Source of the DNA: Crossiella equi
GTDB lineage: Bacteria > Actinomycetota > Actinomycetes > Mycobacteriales > Pseudonocardiaceae
Direction: 5' to 3'
NCBI RefSeq assembly: GCF_017876755.1
Contig: NZ_JAGIOO010000001.1
Location: 620,001-684,000, forward strand
DNA: 64,000 bases
Below, in pieces: positions 17,799-27,151 of the stretch (its first letter is position 1; every line of letters begins with the position of its first letter). A program made the position numbers and the translations under genes. Under the pieces are notes generated by a model that searched no databases, was not told the DNA's origin, and worked only from the letters and a program-made list of their open reading frames with translations.

Positions 17799-19429
17799 CC
17801 CAGGTTCTCCTCGCTGTCGAAAATGGTGCGCCCGCGCAGCACCGTGCGCTTGCAGCGGGGCAGTTCGGCGTCCTCGTCCAGCCTGGGCAGGGCGGGCACG
17901 CGCGAGCGCGGGTCGGTGGACCAGCGCTGGACCTTCTCGTCGGGGGCGGCCACCACCAGCTCGCCCGCCTCCCAGATGGCGTAGGTGGCGGGCGCACCGG
18001 GCTGCAGGGTGCCGGAGACGCCGTCGTTGACCCCGGCCGCGCGCCAGCCGCCTCGGGTGTGCGCGGTGAAGGCGGCCCTCGGCGAGATGCCCAGGCCCTC
18101 GGTGCGGTGGTAGACCGCGGCGCGCACGGTTGCCCACGGGTCGACCGGGGTGACCGGCACGTCCGAGCCGAACGCCAGCACCACGCCCGCGGCGGCGATG
18201 GTGGAGAAGGGGTTGAGGCGGGTGCCGCGCGGCAGGCCCAGGCGCTGCGCGTAGGCCCGGTCGGTGCCGCCCCAGGCGTGGTCGAACAGCGGCTGCATGG
18301 AGGCGACCACACCCCAGCCCGCGAGCTTGGCGGCCTGTTCGGCGGTGACCATCTCCAGGTGCTCCAGCCGGTGGTGCCGGGCGGCCAGCGCGGCCGCGCC
18401 GACCACCTGCTCGGCCTTCGCGAAGCCCGCGACGACCTCGGCCACCGCGCGGTCGCCGATGACGTGGAACCCGCCCTGGATCCCGGCCCGCGTGCACGCG
18501 ACGAGGTGGTCGGCGACCCCGGATGCGTCCAGGTAGAGCGCGCCGGAGGTGTCCGGGTCGTCGGTGTAGGGCTCGTGCAGCGCGGCGGTGCGGGAGCCCA
18601 GGGCGCCGTCGACGAACAGGTCCCCGGCCGCGCCGACCGCGCCCAGCTGCTCGACCACGGACAGGCCGCCCGCCTCGCCCCAGTAGCCGAAGACCTGCGG
18701 GAGGGCCTCGGTGCGCGAGAGGTGCAGCAGGTCGGTGAGGTCCTCGGGGCTGGAGATGTCCGGGCCCGCGCACTCGTGCACGGAGGCCACACCGTGCCGG
18801 GCGGCGTGCCGCAGGAACAGCCGCTGGGCCTCCTGGCGCTGCCCGCGGGTCAGGGAGTCCTTGGCCGCGCGGCGCACGTGGTGGTGGGCGGCGCGGGCCA
18901 GGGGACCCTGCTCGGACCAGCCGTCCTCGTCCCGGGCGGCCGGGGCGAGGTTGACCAGGGCGGTCGTGACCAGCGCGGAGTGCACGTCGATGCGGGAGAG
19001 GTAGACCGGGGCGCCCCCGGCCGCCTCGTCCAGCTCGGCACGGGTGGGCGGGCGGCCCTCGGCCCAGTTGACCTCCTCCCAGCCATGGCCCCAGACGACC
19101 TGGCCGGGGTGGGCGGCCGCGTACTCGCGCACCATGGCCAGGCACTGCGCCAGCGAGCGGCAGACCGTGAGGTCCAGGCCGCTGTACTGGAGCCCGGCGG
19201 AGGTGGCGTGCACGTGCGCGTCCACGAAGGCGGGCGCGACGAACGCACCGGCCAGGTCGAGCACCTCCGCGCCGGGGTGCAGCGCGCGGCCGACCGGGTC
19301 CTGGCCGACCCAGACGACGGTGCCGTCGGTGACCGCCATGGCCGTGGCGTCGGGCGCCGACGGGGAGTGCACGCGGCCGCCGAGGAGTAGCGTCGTGGTG
19401 GGGGCGGGGTTCGGGCTCATGGTCGTCAC
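17795..19429 (-). CDS. Amidohydrolase (YtcJ-like) embedded in the lysine operon
   Basis: 544 residues. Metal-dependent hydrolase with the N-terminal PAFVDAHVHATSAG metal site, then FHVIGDRAV, HRLEHLEMV and FGSDVPVTPVDPW, in the order of the amidohydrolase-3/YtcJ family. There is no signal peptide. It overlaps kdd upstream (ATGA) and kamD downstream (GTGA), so it is firmly part of the operon although no such enzyme belongs to the known fermentation route. It may open a lactam or N-acyl derivative of a diaminohexanoate or 5-amino-3-oxo intermediate, or supply lysine from an amide; this is speculation. Confidence 0.88.
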   Translation of the reverse strand: MTTMSPNPAPTTTLLLGGRVHSPSAPDATAMAVTDGTVVWVGQDPVGRALHPGAEVLDLAGAFVAPAFVDAHVHATSAGLQYSGLDLTVCRSLAQCLAMVREYAAAHPGQVVWGHGWEEVNWAEGRPPTRAELDEAAGGAPVYLSRIDVHSALVTTALVNLAPAARDEDGWSEQGPLARAAHHHVRRAAKDSLTRGQRQEAQRLFLRHAARHGVASVHECAGPDISSPEDLTDLLHLSRTEALPQVFGYWGEAGGLSVVEQLGAVGAAGDLFVDGALGSRTAALHEPYTDDPDTSGALYLDASGVADHLVACTRAGIQGGFHVIGDRAVAEVVAGFAKAEQVVGAAALAARHHRLEHLEMVTAEQAAKLAGWGVVASMQPLFDHAWGGTDRAYAQRLGLPRGTRLNPFSTIAAAGVVLAFGSDVPVTPVDPWATVRAAVYHRTEGLGISPRAAFTAHTRGGWRAAGVNDGVSGTLQPGAPATYAIWEAGELVVAAPDEKVQRWSTDPRSRVPALPRLDEDAELPRCKRTVLRGRTIFDSEENLG

Positions 19430-20481
19430 ACCGGCGAAGTCTGCCGTTCCCGGGCCTCGAACATCATCTTGACCCCGGGTTCGGCGCGGATGAGATCAAG
19501 GGCGAACTCCGCGTGGCCGGGCACGTACCCGTTGCCGACGAGCATTTCCACGTCGGCCGCCAGGCCCTCGGCGCCGAGGGCCGCCGCGCTGAAAGACGTT
19601 GCCATGGAGAAGAAGATGACGGTGCCGCCGTCCGCGGTGGCCAGCACCGCACCGTGCTCGCAGCCGGGCACGTCGACGCAGACCACGGTCACGTCGACCT
19701 GCTCGCCGACCGCCTCGGCCACCGCCACGGGGTTGCGCGCGTCGGCGATGACGACCTCGTCGGCCAGGCCCGCACGGCGCACCGACTCGGCCTCGGCCTC
19801 GGTCGGCACCAGCGCGACCAGGCGGCCCGCACCGGCGCGGCGCGCGGCCACCAGCGAGAGCGAACCGGACTTTCCGCCCCCGCCGAGCACGCACACGGTG
19901 GCCGGACGGGCACGTTCGACGTTCTTCCGGTGCACAACACGGTCGGTGAGCGCGGGAGCACCGCACACGTCCAACACGGACAGTGACAGCGACTCGGGCA
20001 GATCCGGCGGCAGCACGGCCGCGATCGACCGTCCGAAGAGGATGGCGGTCCCGGCGCACGGCACCTGCTCCCCCGCGCCGTCCCAGGCAACCAGGCCGTC
20101 GGTGATGCGCAGCGGGGTCAGGCTCAGGGAGACGAGGGTCGCCACGCGGTCACCTGCCTTCAGGCCGAGGGGGGAGCGCGGACCGACCTCGCGGACGGTG
20201 CCCATGAGCATGCCGCCGGAGCCGGTGACCGGGTTCTGCATCTTGCCCCGGTCCTCGACGATCGCGAGCACCGCGGCCCGCAGCTCCTCGGTGCTGGCAT
20301 GAGTCTCGCGCAGCTGCCGGTAGGAGGCGGCGTCCAGATTGAGGCGTTCGATGTCGATGACCACCTCGTCCGGCCATGGCTCAGGATCGGCGTTCAACCG
20401 CCACGCCTGCTGCGGCAGGACCCCGGCGGGCTCGAGGACCCGGTGCAGACCGTACGGCGACGCTTCAGCACGCTCCGTCAC
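19426..20481 (-). CDS. kdd: L-erythro-3,5-diaminohexanoate dehydrogenase
   Basis: 351 residues from GTG 20481, chosen because GGAGG (20487-20491) sits 5 bases upstream and the length then fits the family; longer starts run into the promoter. Oxidatively deaminates 3,5-diaminohexanoate to 5-amino-3-oxohexanoate with NAD(P). Characteristic segments: YGLHRVLEPAGVLPQQAWRL, NPVTGSGGMLMGTV, and the dinucleotide site TVCVLGGGGKSGSL. First gene of the operon, divergent from kamA. Confidence 0.92.
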   Translation of the reverse strand: MTERAEASPYGLHRVLEPAGVLPQQAWRLNADPEPWPDEVVIDIERLNLDAASYRQLRETHASTEELRAAVLAIVEDRGKMQNPVTGSGGMLMGTVREVGPRSPLGLKAGDRVATLVSLSLTPLRITDGLVAWDGAGEQVPCAGTAILFGRSIAAVLPPDLPESLSLSVLDVCGAPALTDRVVHRKNVERARPATVCVLGGGGKSGSLSLVAARRAGAGRLVALVPTEAEAESVRRAGLADEVVIADARNPVAVAEAVGEQVDVTVVCVDVPGCEHGAVLATADGGTVIFFSMATSFSAAALGAEGLAADVEMLVGNGYVPGHAEFALDLIRAEPGVKMMFEARERQTSPV

Positions 20482-20559
20482 AGTCACCTCCGAAAGATTT
20501 ACGTCAGCCATGCCGTCTGGCAGCATATCTTTACGTCGTCTTGAGGGCGAGGAGTACTT
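20482..20559. promoter_or_regulatory. Divergent kdd/kamA control region
   Basis: A 78-base, comparatively AT-rich gap holds both promoters. TTTACGTC occurs twice in direct orientation (20498-20505 and 20530-20537), exactly 32 bases apart, about three helical turns. GAGGAG just before ATG 20560 is the kamA ribosome site. Repeats are seen; operator function is inferred. Confidence 0.45.
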
Positions 20560-21963
20560 ATGACTGCGGTTCACGACGTGGCGTCCGTGTCAGAGGCGCT
20601 GGAGAACGCGGCTCGGCAGCCGTACACCTACGTCCGGAAGGAGCTGGTCGAGCCGGACTGGCGACGCTTCCCGGGCTGGCGTGACGTGACGGAGGCGCAG
20701 TGGCGCGATGCCCAGTGGCAGCGCGTCAACTGCGTGAAGAACGCCAAGCAGCTGCGCAAGCTGATGGGCGAGCTGCTGCTGGAGTCCTTCTACGAGGATC
20801 TGGACACCGACCAGCAGCGCCTGGCCACCATGTCCATGCTGATCCCCCCGCAGATGATCAACACCATGGTGCCCGAGGGCGCCGAGGCGGGCGAGGCGTT
20901 CACCAAGGCCTTCCTGGCCGACCCGGTGCGCAACTACATGATGCCGGTGGCCAGCGACCGCCTGGCGGAGTGGACGAGCCACCCGCACAGCAGCCGGGAC
21001 TCACTGCACGAGGCGGAGATGTGGGTGGTGGAGGGCCTGACCCACCGCTACCCCACCAAGGTGCTGGCGGAGCTGCTCTCCACCTGCCCGCAGTACTGCG
21101 GTCACTGCACGCGCATGGACCTGGTCGGCAACTCCACCCCGATCATCGACAAGCACAAGCTGTCGCTGAAGCCAGTGGACCGCCAGGACCAGATGATCGA
21201 CTACCTCAAGCGCACCCCGGGTGTGCGCGATGTGGTCGTCAGCGGCGGCGACGTGGCCAACGTCCCGTGGCCGCAGCTGGAAAGCTTCCTGATGCGCCTG
21301 CTGGAGATCCCCACGGTGCGCGACATCCGCCTGGCCACCAAGGCGCTGGCGGGCCTGCCCCAGCACTGGATCCAGCCCAAGGTCGTCGAGGGCCTGGAAC
21401 GCGTGGCCCGCACGGCCCGCCGCCGGGGCGTCAACCTGGCCATCCACACCCACGTCAACCACGCCCAGTCGGTCACCCCCCTGGTGGCCGAAGCGGCGCG
21501 CACGGCCATGGAGGTGGGCGTCCGCGACGTCCGCAACCAGGGCGTGCTGATGCGAGGTGTGAACGCCACCCCGGACGCCCTGCTGGACCTCTGCTTCGCC
21601 CTGCAGGGCGAGGCGAACATCCTGCCGTACTACTTCTACATGTGCGACATGATCCCCAACGCCGAGCACTGGCGGGTCGCGGTGTGGGAGGCCATGGAGC
21701 TCCAGCACGCGATCATGGGCTACCTGCCCGGGTACGCCACGCCGCGGATCGTCTGCGACGTGCCCTACGTCGGGAAGCGGTGGGTGCACCAGCTGTCGGA
21801 GTACGACCGCGAGCGCGGCATCTCGTACTGGACGAAGAACTACCGCACCGGCATTGAGCTGCAGGATCCCGAGGCGCTGGACCGGCGGTACCCGTACTAC
21901 GACCCGATCACCTCGCTGCCCGAGACCGGGCGGCAGTGGTGGGTCGAGCACCAGAACGACTAA
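20560..21963 (+). CDS. kamA: Lysine 2,3-aminomutase
   Basis: 467 residues. Radical-SAM, PLP-dependent conversion of L-lysine to L-beta-lysine, the first step of the pathway served by the divergent operon. CPQYCGHC is the CxxxCxxC iron-sulphur motif; VVVSGGDVANV follows; the PLP lysine is expected in YVGKRWVH. The C-terminus is somewhat longer than in Clostridium. The last ~105 codons are duplicated almost exactly at 50958-51279. Confidence 0.95.
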   Translation: MTAVHDVASVSEALENAARQPYTYVRKELVEPDWRRFPGWRDVTEAQWRDAQWQRVNCVKNAKQLRKLMGELLLESFYEDLDTDQQRLATMSMLIPPQMINTMVPEGAEAGEAFTKAFLADPVRNYMMPVASDRLAEWTSHPHSSRDSLHEAEMWVVEGLTHRYPTKVLAELLSTCPQYCGHCTRMDLVGNSTPIIDKHKLSLKPVDRQDQMIDYLKRTPGVRDVVVSGGDVANVPWPQLESFLMRLLEIPTVRDIRLATKALAGLPQHWIQPKVVEGLERVARTARRRGVNLAIHTHVNHAQSVTPLVAEAARTAMEVGVRDVRNQGVLMRGVNATPDALLDLCFALQGEANILPYYFYMCDMIPNAEHWRVAVWEAMELQHAIMGYLPGYATPRIVCDVPYVGKRWVHQLSEYDRERGISYWTKNYRTGIELQDPEALDRRYPYYDPITSLPETGRQWWVEHQND

Positions 21964-21976
21964 GCACAGTGGACGA

Positions 21977-22003
21977 TCCAGGGCCTGCGGAAGGGGCCCT
22001 GGA
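21977..22003 (+). terminator. Terminator after kamA
   Basis: TCCAGGGCC (21977-21985) pairs with GGCCCTGGA (21995-22003) across a 9-base loop; the stem extends by four more pairs beyond one mismatch. A decayed version of this sequence follows the kamA fragment near 51300. Confidence 0.7.
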
Positions 22004-22186
22004 CCGTCTCACCGCCCCTTACCGGCAGGCCCACGACCCTTGCCCCGTTTCCGCTGGTCACATCCGGTCCTGCCCCGTACCGGACCGCGCTCCCAGGGTC
22101 CACACAGGGCCCAGAAGTAGACCAATTTTCGGCGCGTTACCTGACAGGGCGTTCCACTACGTCCAATCAGGAAGGAACGCCCGTTC

Positions 22187-22522
22187 ATGAACACCACCAT
22201 GCGCCGCGCCGCCTGCACGGCTCTCGCCGTCGGGCTCAGCCTCGGCACCGCCGGAGTCGCCGACGCCTCGGCCAACAAGCAGATCATCGTGTGCGAGTAC
22301 CAGGTCTTCCGCGGTGGCACCGAGGTCTTCCGCGAGTCCCAGTTCATCGCGAACCAGCCGATCCGCTTCCTCTATGGCAACACCATCGTCTGGGCTGACC
22401 AACGTGCCTTCCCCAACAACCGGTACGGAGGCGGCCTCGTGCGCGAGCTGAGCGGCTCCGGCGGCGGCTGGGTGTGGGCCGTCCGCCTGCACCGCACCAA
22501 CTCGCGGTGCCAGCCGCTGTAG
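22187..22522 (+). CDS. Small secreted protein
   Basis: 111 residues with a signal peptide (AACTALAVGLSLGTAG, cleavage near ADA or DAS). The mature ~80 residues are beta-rich, with one Cys near each end (IIVCEYQV and NSRCQPL) suitable for one disulphide. AGGAAGGA precedes the start. No family recognised; the 22004-22186 gap in front holds no gene I can see. Confidence 0.75.
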   Translation: MNTTMRRAACTALAVGLSLGTAGVADASANKQIIVCEYQVFRGGTEVFRESQFIANQPIRFLYGNTIVWADQRAFPNNRYGGGLVRELSGSGGGWVWAVRLHRTNSRCQPL

Positions 22523-22533
22523 GAGAGGCAACG

Positions 22534-22567
22534 GACGGGCGGGAGACTTCGGTGCCTTCCGCCCGTC
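22534..22567. terminator. Terminator between convergent genes
   Basis: GACGGGCGG (22534-22542) and CCGCCCGTC (22559-22567) form a 9-bp stem between the secreted protein and the convergent NlpC/P60 gene. Confidence 0.65.
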
Positions 22568-22571
22568 GCGT

Positions 22572-24243
22572 TCAGGCCGTCGGGCGGTAGAAGCCCAGGA
22601 ACCGCATCTTGAGATTGGTCGTGCGCAGGCGGCTGATCTGCACTGGGTCACCGGCTTCGACCATGAGGCCCTTGCCGAGGTACATCGCCACGTGCCCGGC
22701 CCACACCACCAGGTCTCCCGGCTGCAGCTCGCTCTGGCTGACGCGGGCGCCGACCGTCTGCGACCGCGAGACCCTGGGCAGGGTGACCCCCGCCCGGCTG
22801 TAGGCCCAGCTCGTCAGGCCCGAGCAGTCGAACCCGCGGCCGGGAGCTCGACCGCCCCACACGTAGGGCACGCCGAGCTGGCCGAGCGCGGCCCGGATGG
22901 CGATGGCGGCCTTCGCATTGGGCGCCTGCACCACGCCGCGCCCGCCAGGCAGCTGCACGCTCACTCCGCTTGTGGCGGCGGGTGCTCGCGCGGGGGCCGG
23001 GCGAGCAGGCTCAGCGGTGGGAGCGGGAGGCGCCGCAGGAGGTTGCGCCAGCGCCGCGGTCGCCGCTTGCAGGTCCTGCCCGAGCGCGGCCAGCTTCTCC
23101 CCCACGGCCGCGTGTTCCGCCTCCAACCGCCCGTCGGGCTCGACCGCCTGGAGGGTTCGCTCCGCGGCGAGGTGGCGTTCGTGCGCGGCGCGCAACTGCA
23201 CCAGCGCGGCGGCCGCTGCCTGCACCGACGTGGCTGCCGCATCCGTGCGCCTGGCGTGCCAGGCGCACGGCTTCCGCCGCGGTGCGGGACGCCGCCCGAG
23301 CCCGCTCCAAGCGCTCGGTTTCATGCGCCTGGTCCAGGGCGGCACGCAGCTCACCAAGTTCTTGTCGCGCCCGCTGGACGGCGGTCTCGACGGTCGTGAC
23401 CTGCGGGCGACCCCCGGCGGACGTCTGCTCGGCCTTCTCGGCGAGCTTGCCAGCCTCCTCAACCGCCCGTGTCGCGGCATCGAGTGCGGGCTCGACCTGG
23501 AGTGCCGGAGTTCGCCCGTCGAGTTGAGCGCGAACCTGGGCCAGGGAACTCGTCGCCTTCCGCACGGCACCCTCCGCGGCATCGACGGCCCGGCGCGTGG
23601 TGACCGCAACCGCCTTCGCCTCGGCCGCGCGCTGAGCGTCCCTTGCCCGAACGACGGCGTGCTGGTGGCCTTCCCAGGCTGCGTCCGCGCGTGCCGACAG
23701 GGCGGTGGCCTGGTCACGCGCGGCATGGCCTCGACGGGTCGCGTCCTCGTCACCGAGCACGTCGAGCGCGGGCAACAGGTCGTTGGTGAGCGCGACCGCA
23801 GCCCCGGCGTCCTTCCTCAATGCCTCGACGGTGCTCTTGTCCTTCTCCAGCTCCGCCGCCGGACGGGCGCCACCGCGGAGGGCCTTCTCGGTCGCCTCCA
23901 CCGCCTTCTCCAGCGACCAGATGCGCTCCTCGCTCTTGGCCAGTTCCGCCACCATCGGAGCGGCGGGAATAGCTTGCTGGGCGGGCGTGGACGGAGCTGG
24001 TGCCACGTCCGGTACGGGAACTTCGGGCTGCTGTTGAACGGCGGCGATCACCGGCGCGGTGGCGGCCAGCGCACCAATCCCACCGAGGGCGGCCAAACCC
24101 ACGCGGGTGCGCCGCCCGGTCGCGGTGTCGGCACGCAGCAGCTTCTTGGCGCGTTCGACGGCTTCCCGGCCTCGTTGAACGTCGCTGTCATCGTCGGCTG
24201 GCTCCTCATCGGGCGCGGCTGCCCGGTAGAAGTCGCGGTGCAC
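22572..24243 (-). pseudogene. Membrane-anchored coiled-coil NlpC/P60 peptidase, frameshifted
   Basis: GTG 24243 with AGGAGG six bases upstream starts a frame giving a short cytosolic head, one membrane helix (VGLAALGGIGALAATAPVIA), a Pro-rich hinge and a long Ala/Glu coiled coil. Around 23240-23265 this frame turns nonsensical (after AVRLARQA) and the coiled coil resumes in another frame (TDAAATSVQAAAAALVQL). That frame leads to a complete NlpC/P60 domain: FDCSGLTSWAY (catalytic Cys) and GHVAMYLGKG (His). One frameshift thus separates anchor and enzyme. It may be a true mutation, an assembly error or recoding; with one correction it would be a ~555-residue cell-wall endopeptidase of RipA type. 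Confidence 0.75.
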
Positions 24244-24641
24244 GGCACACCTCCTCTCGCCCTCGCAGGTAACGCGCCTGGCGGGGACGACGAGGCAGGA
24301 CCGCGGGCGGCACCTCGTCGACAAGACACCGGAGCAGTGCGAGGCGGAGTTCGTGCACGAAGGTGGCGTAGCTCCGGTTGGCCGCGCGCCGGTCTTCCTC
24401 CGCTGGATCGCCGCGCAGCCAGGCCGAGAACCTGCTCACCTCCCGCAGGCTCGTGAGCACTTGGAGGTGATCGGCCCAGTGCTCGTCGGCGATGGCCGGT
24501 AGACAGGCTCGCACCGCCGGTCCGTGGTGCTCGATGGCGTCGTGGATGCGGTCTCGCAGCGCGGCCGCTCGCCCTTCGGGTCCCAGTCGAGCTGCGGCGG
24601 GCAGGCACCAGGTCGTCTCATAGCCGCCTGCGGGCACCAGG
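24206..24641 (-). pseudogene. Hypothetical gene truncated at its 5' end by insertion sequences
   Basis: The frame reads coherently (AALRDRIHDAIEHHGPAV; EHWADHLQVLTSLREVSRF; YATFVHELRLALLRCLVD) and overlaps the NlpC/P60 start by 38 bases, so the two were probably co-transcribed. It remains open up to the insertion boundary near 24642 (LALVPAGGYETTW), which looks like protein interior rather than a start. The original 5' end is not found on the far side of the IS nest. Family not recognised. Confidence 0.5.
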
Positions 24642-24647
24642 GCTAGT

Positions 24648-25730
24648 TGTACTGACTCGTGACGTTGTTGAGACTCACCCGGCCAGGACGCTGATCGGTG
24701 GGTGGCCTGCCAGGGCTGAGTGGGCGCGTTGGGTGTTGTAGCGATCCACCCAGCCCGGCAGTGCCGCCACCCGCTCGTCGTTGGAGGTCCAGGCCCTCGC
24801 GTAGGCGAACTCGGTCTGCAACGTCCGGTTGAACCGCTCGGCCTTGCCGTTGGTCCAGGGACACCCCGGTTTGATGAAGCGCCGCCGGATCCCCAGGGCG
24901 GTGCAGACCGCCTGCCAGTCCCGGTCCACTCGGTAGGCCTTGGCGTTGTCGGTGAGCACCCGCAACACGGTCACCCCGTGTTCCCGGAACCAGCAAGCGG
25001 CCCTGTGCAGGAAACCCGCGCAGGTCAGACCCTTCTCATCCGGCAACGCCTCGACATAGGCCAGGCGGGAACGGTCATCGACAGCCACGTGCAGGTAGTC
25101 CCAGCCGTTGCCCCGGCCACGGACGGCCTCGCTGCGACCGTGCACGCGCCAGCCACCACCATCAGGGATCCGGCCGAGCTTCTTGACATCGACATGCAGC
25201 AGGTCACCGGGGTGCGGGCGCTGGTAGCGGATCCCGGTGTGGCGGCGGCGCACCGGCAGCCCGGTGACGGCGTCCAGGTGGGCGAGTGCGGGCACGTGGT
25301 GTCGGCGCAGGATCCGGCCGACGGTGGCCGCGGCCAGCCCCAGCAGTCCGGCCAGGTGCACCGCGCCCCGGCGGTGCTCGGTCCGGGCGGCCAGAACCGC
25401 CGTCTCGAGCTCGGCGGGGGTGCGGGTGGGGCTGGTGTGGGGGCGGGAGGAGCGGTCGGCCAGGCCCGCTTCACCCTCGGTGCGGTAGCGGTGGATCCAT
25501 TTGTGCACGGTGGTGCGGGAGATGCCGAGTTGTTCGGCGATGCGGGCCGGTGGCCACCCGGCCTGGTAGCGGGTGTTGATGAGCTGGCGTGCGTGGATGG
25601 TGGTGCGGGCGTTACGGTGCATGTGAGGACCTTCTGGTGCGCGGTGGTTGCGTAGAGAACATCCACTTCGCCTGAAGGTCCTCCCTGCTTTCAAGGCGAC
25701 ACGCCCGCAACAACGTCATGAGTTACTACA
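24648..25730 (-). mobile_element. Intact IS481-family element
   Basis: 1083 bp. The left end begins TGTACTGACTCGTGACGTTG (24648 on) and the right end, read inwards, TGTAGTAACTCATGACGTTG (from 25730), 17 of 20 matching. Flanks carry a 6-bp direct repeat GCTAGT (24642-24647 and 25731-25736), the target duplication. It landed at the edge of an older IS630 copy. Confidence 0.88.
24675..25622 (-). CDS. IS481-family transposase
   Basis: 315 residues from ATG 25622. The N-terminal helix-turn-helix (RIAEQLGISRTTVHKWIHRY) is followed by an IS481 linker and an rve integrase core: DLLHVDVKKLG (first Asp), VLTDNAKAY (second Asp), TNGKAERFNRTLQTEF (Glu). The end GWVDRYNTQRAHSALAGHPP is typical. Frame intact, so probably active. 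Confidence 0.93.
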   Translation of the reverse strand: MHRNARTTIHARQLINTRYQAGWPPARIAEQLGISRTTVHKWIHRYRTEGEAGLADRSSRPHTSPTRTPAELETAVLAARTEHRRGAVHLAGLLGLAAATVGRILRRHHVPALAHLDAVTGLPVRRRHTGIRYQRPHPGDLLHVDVKKLGRIPDGGGWRVHGRSEAVRGRGNGWDYLHVAVDDRSRLAYVEALPDEKGLTCAGFLHRAACWFREHGVTVLRVLTDNAKAYRVDRDWQAVCTALGIRRRFIKPGCPWTNGKAERFNRTLQTEFAYARAWTSNDERVAALPGWVDRYNTQRAHSALAGHPPISVLAG

Positions 25731-26774
25731 GCTAGTAGAGTGTTGCGGCTACCTCTTGGGGTAGAGATGGCGGAGTTTGACGCGTGCGTCGTTGGTGGTG
25801 AACTGCCAGCGGACCTGCCGCCGCTCGGCGTTGATGGCGTGTTGCCAGGCGGCGAGTTCGGCGTTGAGGGTGTCGAGGTCGCTGATGCGGCGGTCGAGGC
25901 ATTGCCGTGACAGTGCTGAGAGTTCGTTCTCGGCGATGTTGAGCCAGGACCCGTGTTTGGGTGTGTGGTGGATCTCGAGTCGCTGTGCCAGGGCGAAGGC
26001 CTCGTCGGGGGCGAAGGCTTCGTAGAGGGAGGCGATGCCGTGGGTGTTGAGGTTGTCCATGACCAGCACCACGGTCTCGGCGTCGGGATAGTCCACGGTC
26101 AGGAGGTGTTTGACCTGCCCGGCCCAGTCGAGTTTGGTTCGCTGGGCCAGGGCATGCACGCGGCGCCAGCCGCGCAGGGGTTCTGCCCAGACGAAGATCG
26201 AGCTGGTGCCGCACCGGAGGTATTCACTGTCCTGGCGGGCATCGCGGCCCGGCCGGTCCGGCAGCGGGTCGCGGACCTCGCTGAGGAACTGGAAGGGCTT
26301 CTCGTCCATGCACACGACCGGGCGGACGGGATCGTAGGGCCGGGCGTAGACGGCGAGGACGTCTTCCATGCGGGCGGCGAACTCCGCGTTCGCCCGCGGC
26401 GGGATGTTCCAGCACTTCCTCAGATGAGGACGCAGTTCCGTTTTTTCAAAACCCGGCCGATGGTCGAGTGGTCCAAGTCCGGGATGTCCTCGGTGAGCTG
26501 GACATGTTTTTCCAGCAGCCGCAACGACCATCGGGCATGCCCGGCCGGCGGCTGTGAGCACGCGAGAGCGATCAGCCGGGCCTCGACCTCACCGGTCACC
26601 GGGGACGGCACCGGCGGCAAGTCACGCTTCTTGCGGCCGATCGTGGCAAGGACGTCGCCGCCGGTCTCGGCGAACCGCCTGGCGACCAGCCGCAGCGTCT
26701 CACCCGAGACCTCAAGCCGGTCCGCGATCACTTCCTTCGGCTCAGGCTCGCCCACCGAGGTGTCCATGAGGTTC
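25731..26774 (-). pseudogene. IS630-family transposase remnant, 5'-truncated and frameshifted
   Basis: The N-terminal part (frame through ADRLEVSGETLRLVARRF and [11 protein letters not shown]) stops soon after a run of six A on the coding strand (26441-26446). The catalytic part continues in the -1 frame with all DDE positions: [34 protein letters not shown]. An A6 slip would join them, so the shift may be programmed. However, the first ~40 residues are missing because the IS3 copy begins at 26775, so the gene is dead regardless. Confidence 0.8.
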
Positions 26775-26839
26775 TGAGGTTCCCCCGGTAGCTCGGAGAC
26801 TTTCAAGCATGGTCCGATAGGGCCTGAAGGGAGTCGTCC

Positions 26840-27151
26840 GTGGCAGCACCGAAGAAGTACCCCGACGAGCTGAGGGCTCGTGCAGTCCGGCTGTATCGAG
26901 AGTCTGATCCCAAGCCGGTGATCCGCCGTCTGGCCGAGCAGCTCGGGGTGCATCACGAAGCGTTGCGTAACTGGATCCGGCAGGACGAGGCCGACCGGGG
27001 CGAGCGCGCCGACCGGCCCACGACCAGCGAGTCGGAGGAGTTGCGCCGGTTGCGGCGGGAGAACGCGGAACTCAAGCGGGCCAACGAGATCCTCAAGGCC
27101 GCGAGCGCTTTTTTCGCCTCGGAACTCGACCCGACCCGGCGACGGTCGTGA
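26840..27151 (+). CDS. IS3 transposase OrfA
   Basis: 103 residues: helix-turn-helix (AEQLGVHHEALRNWIRQDEA) followed by a leucine-zipper-like segment (LRRLRRENAELKRANEILK). A T6 run at 27109-27114 inside ASAFFASEL lies where related elements shift -1 to make the OrfAB fusion; the -1 frame is open from there into OrfB. Confidence 0.9.
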   Translation: MAAPKKYPDELRARAVRLYRESDPKPVIRRLAEQLGVHHEALRNWIRQDEADRGERADRPTTSESEELRRLRRENAELKRANEILKAASAFFASELDPTRRRS

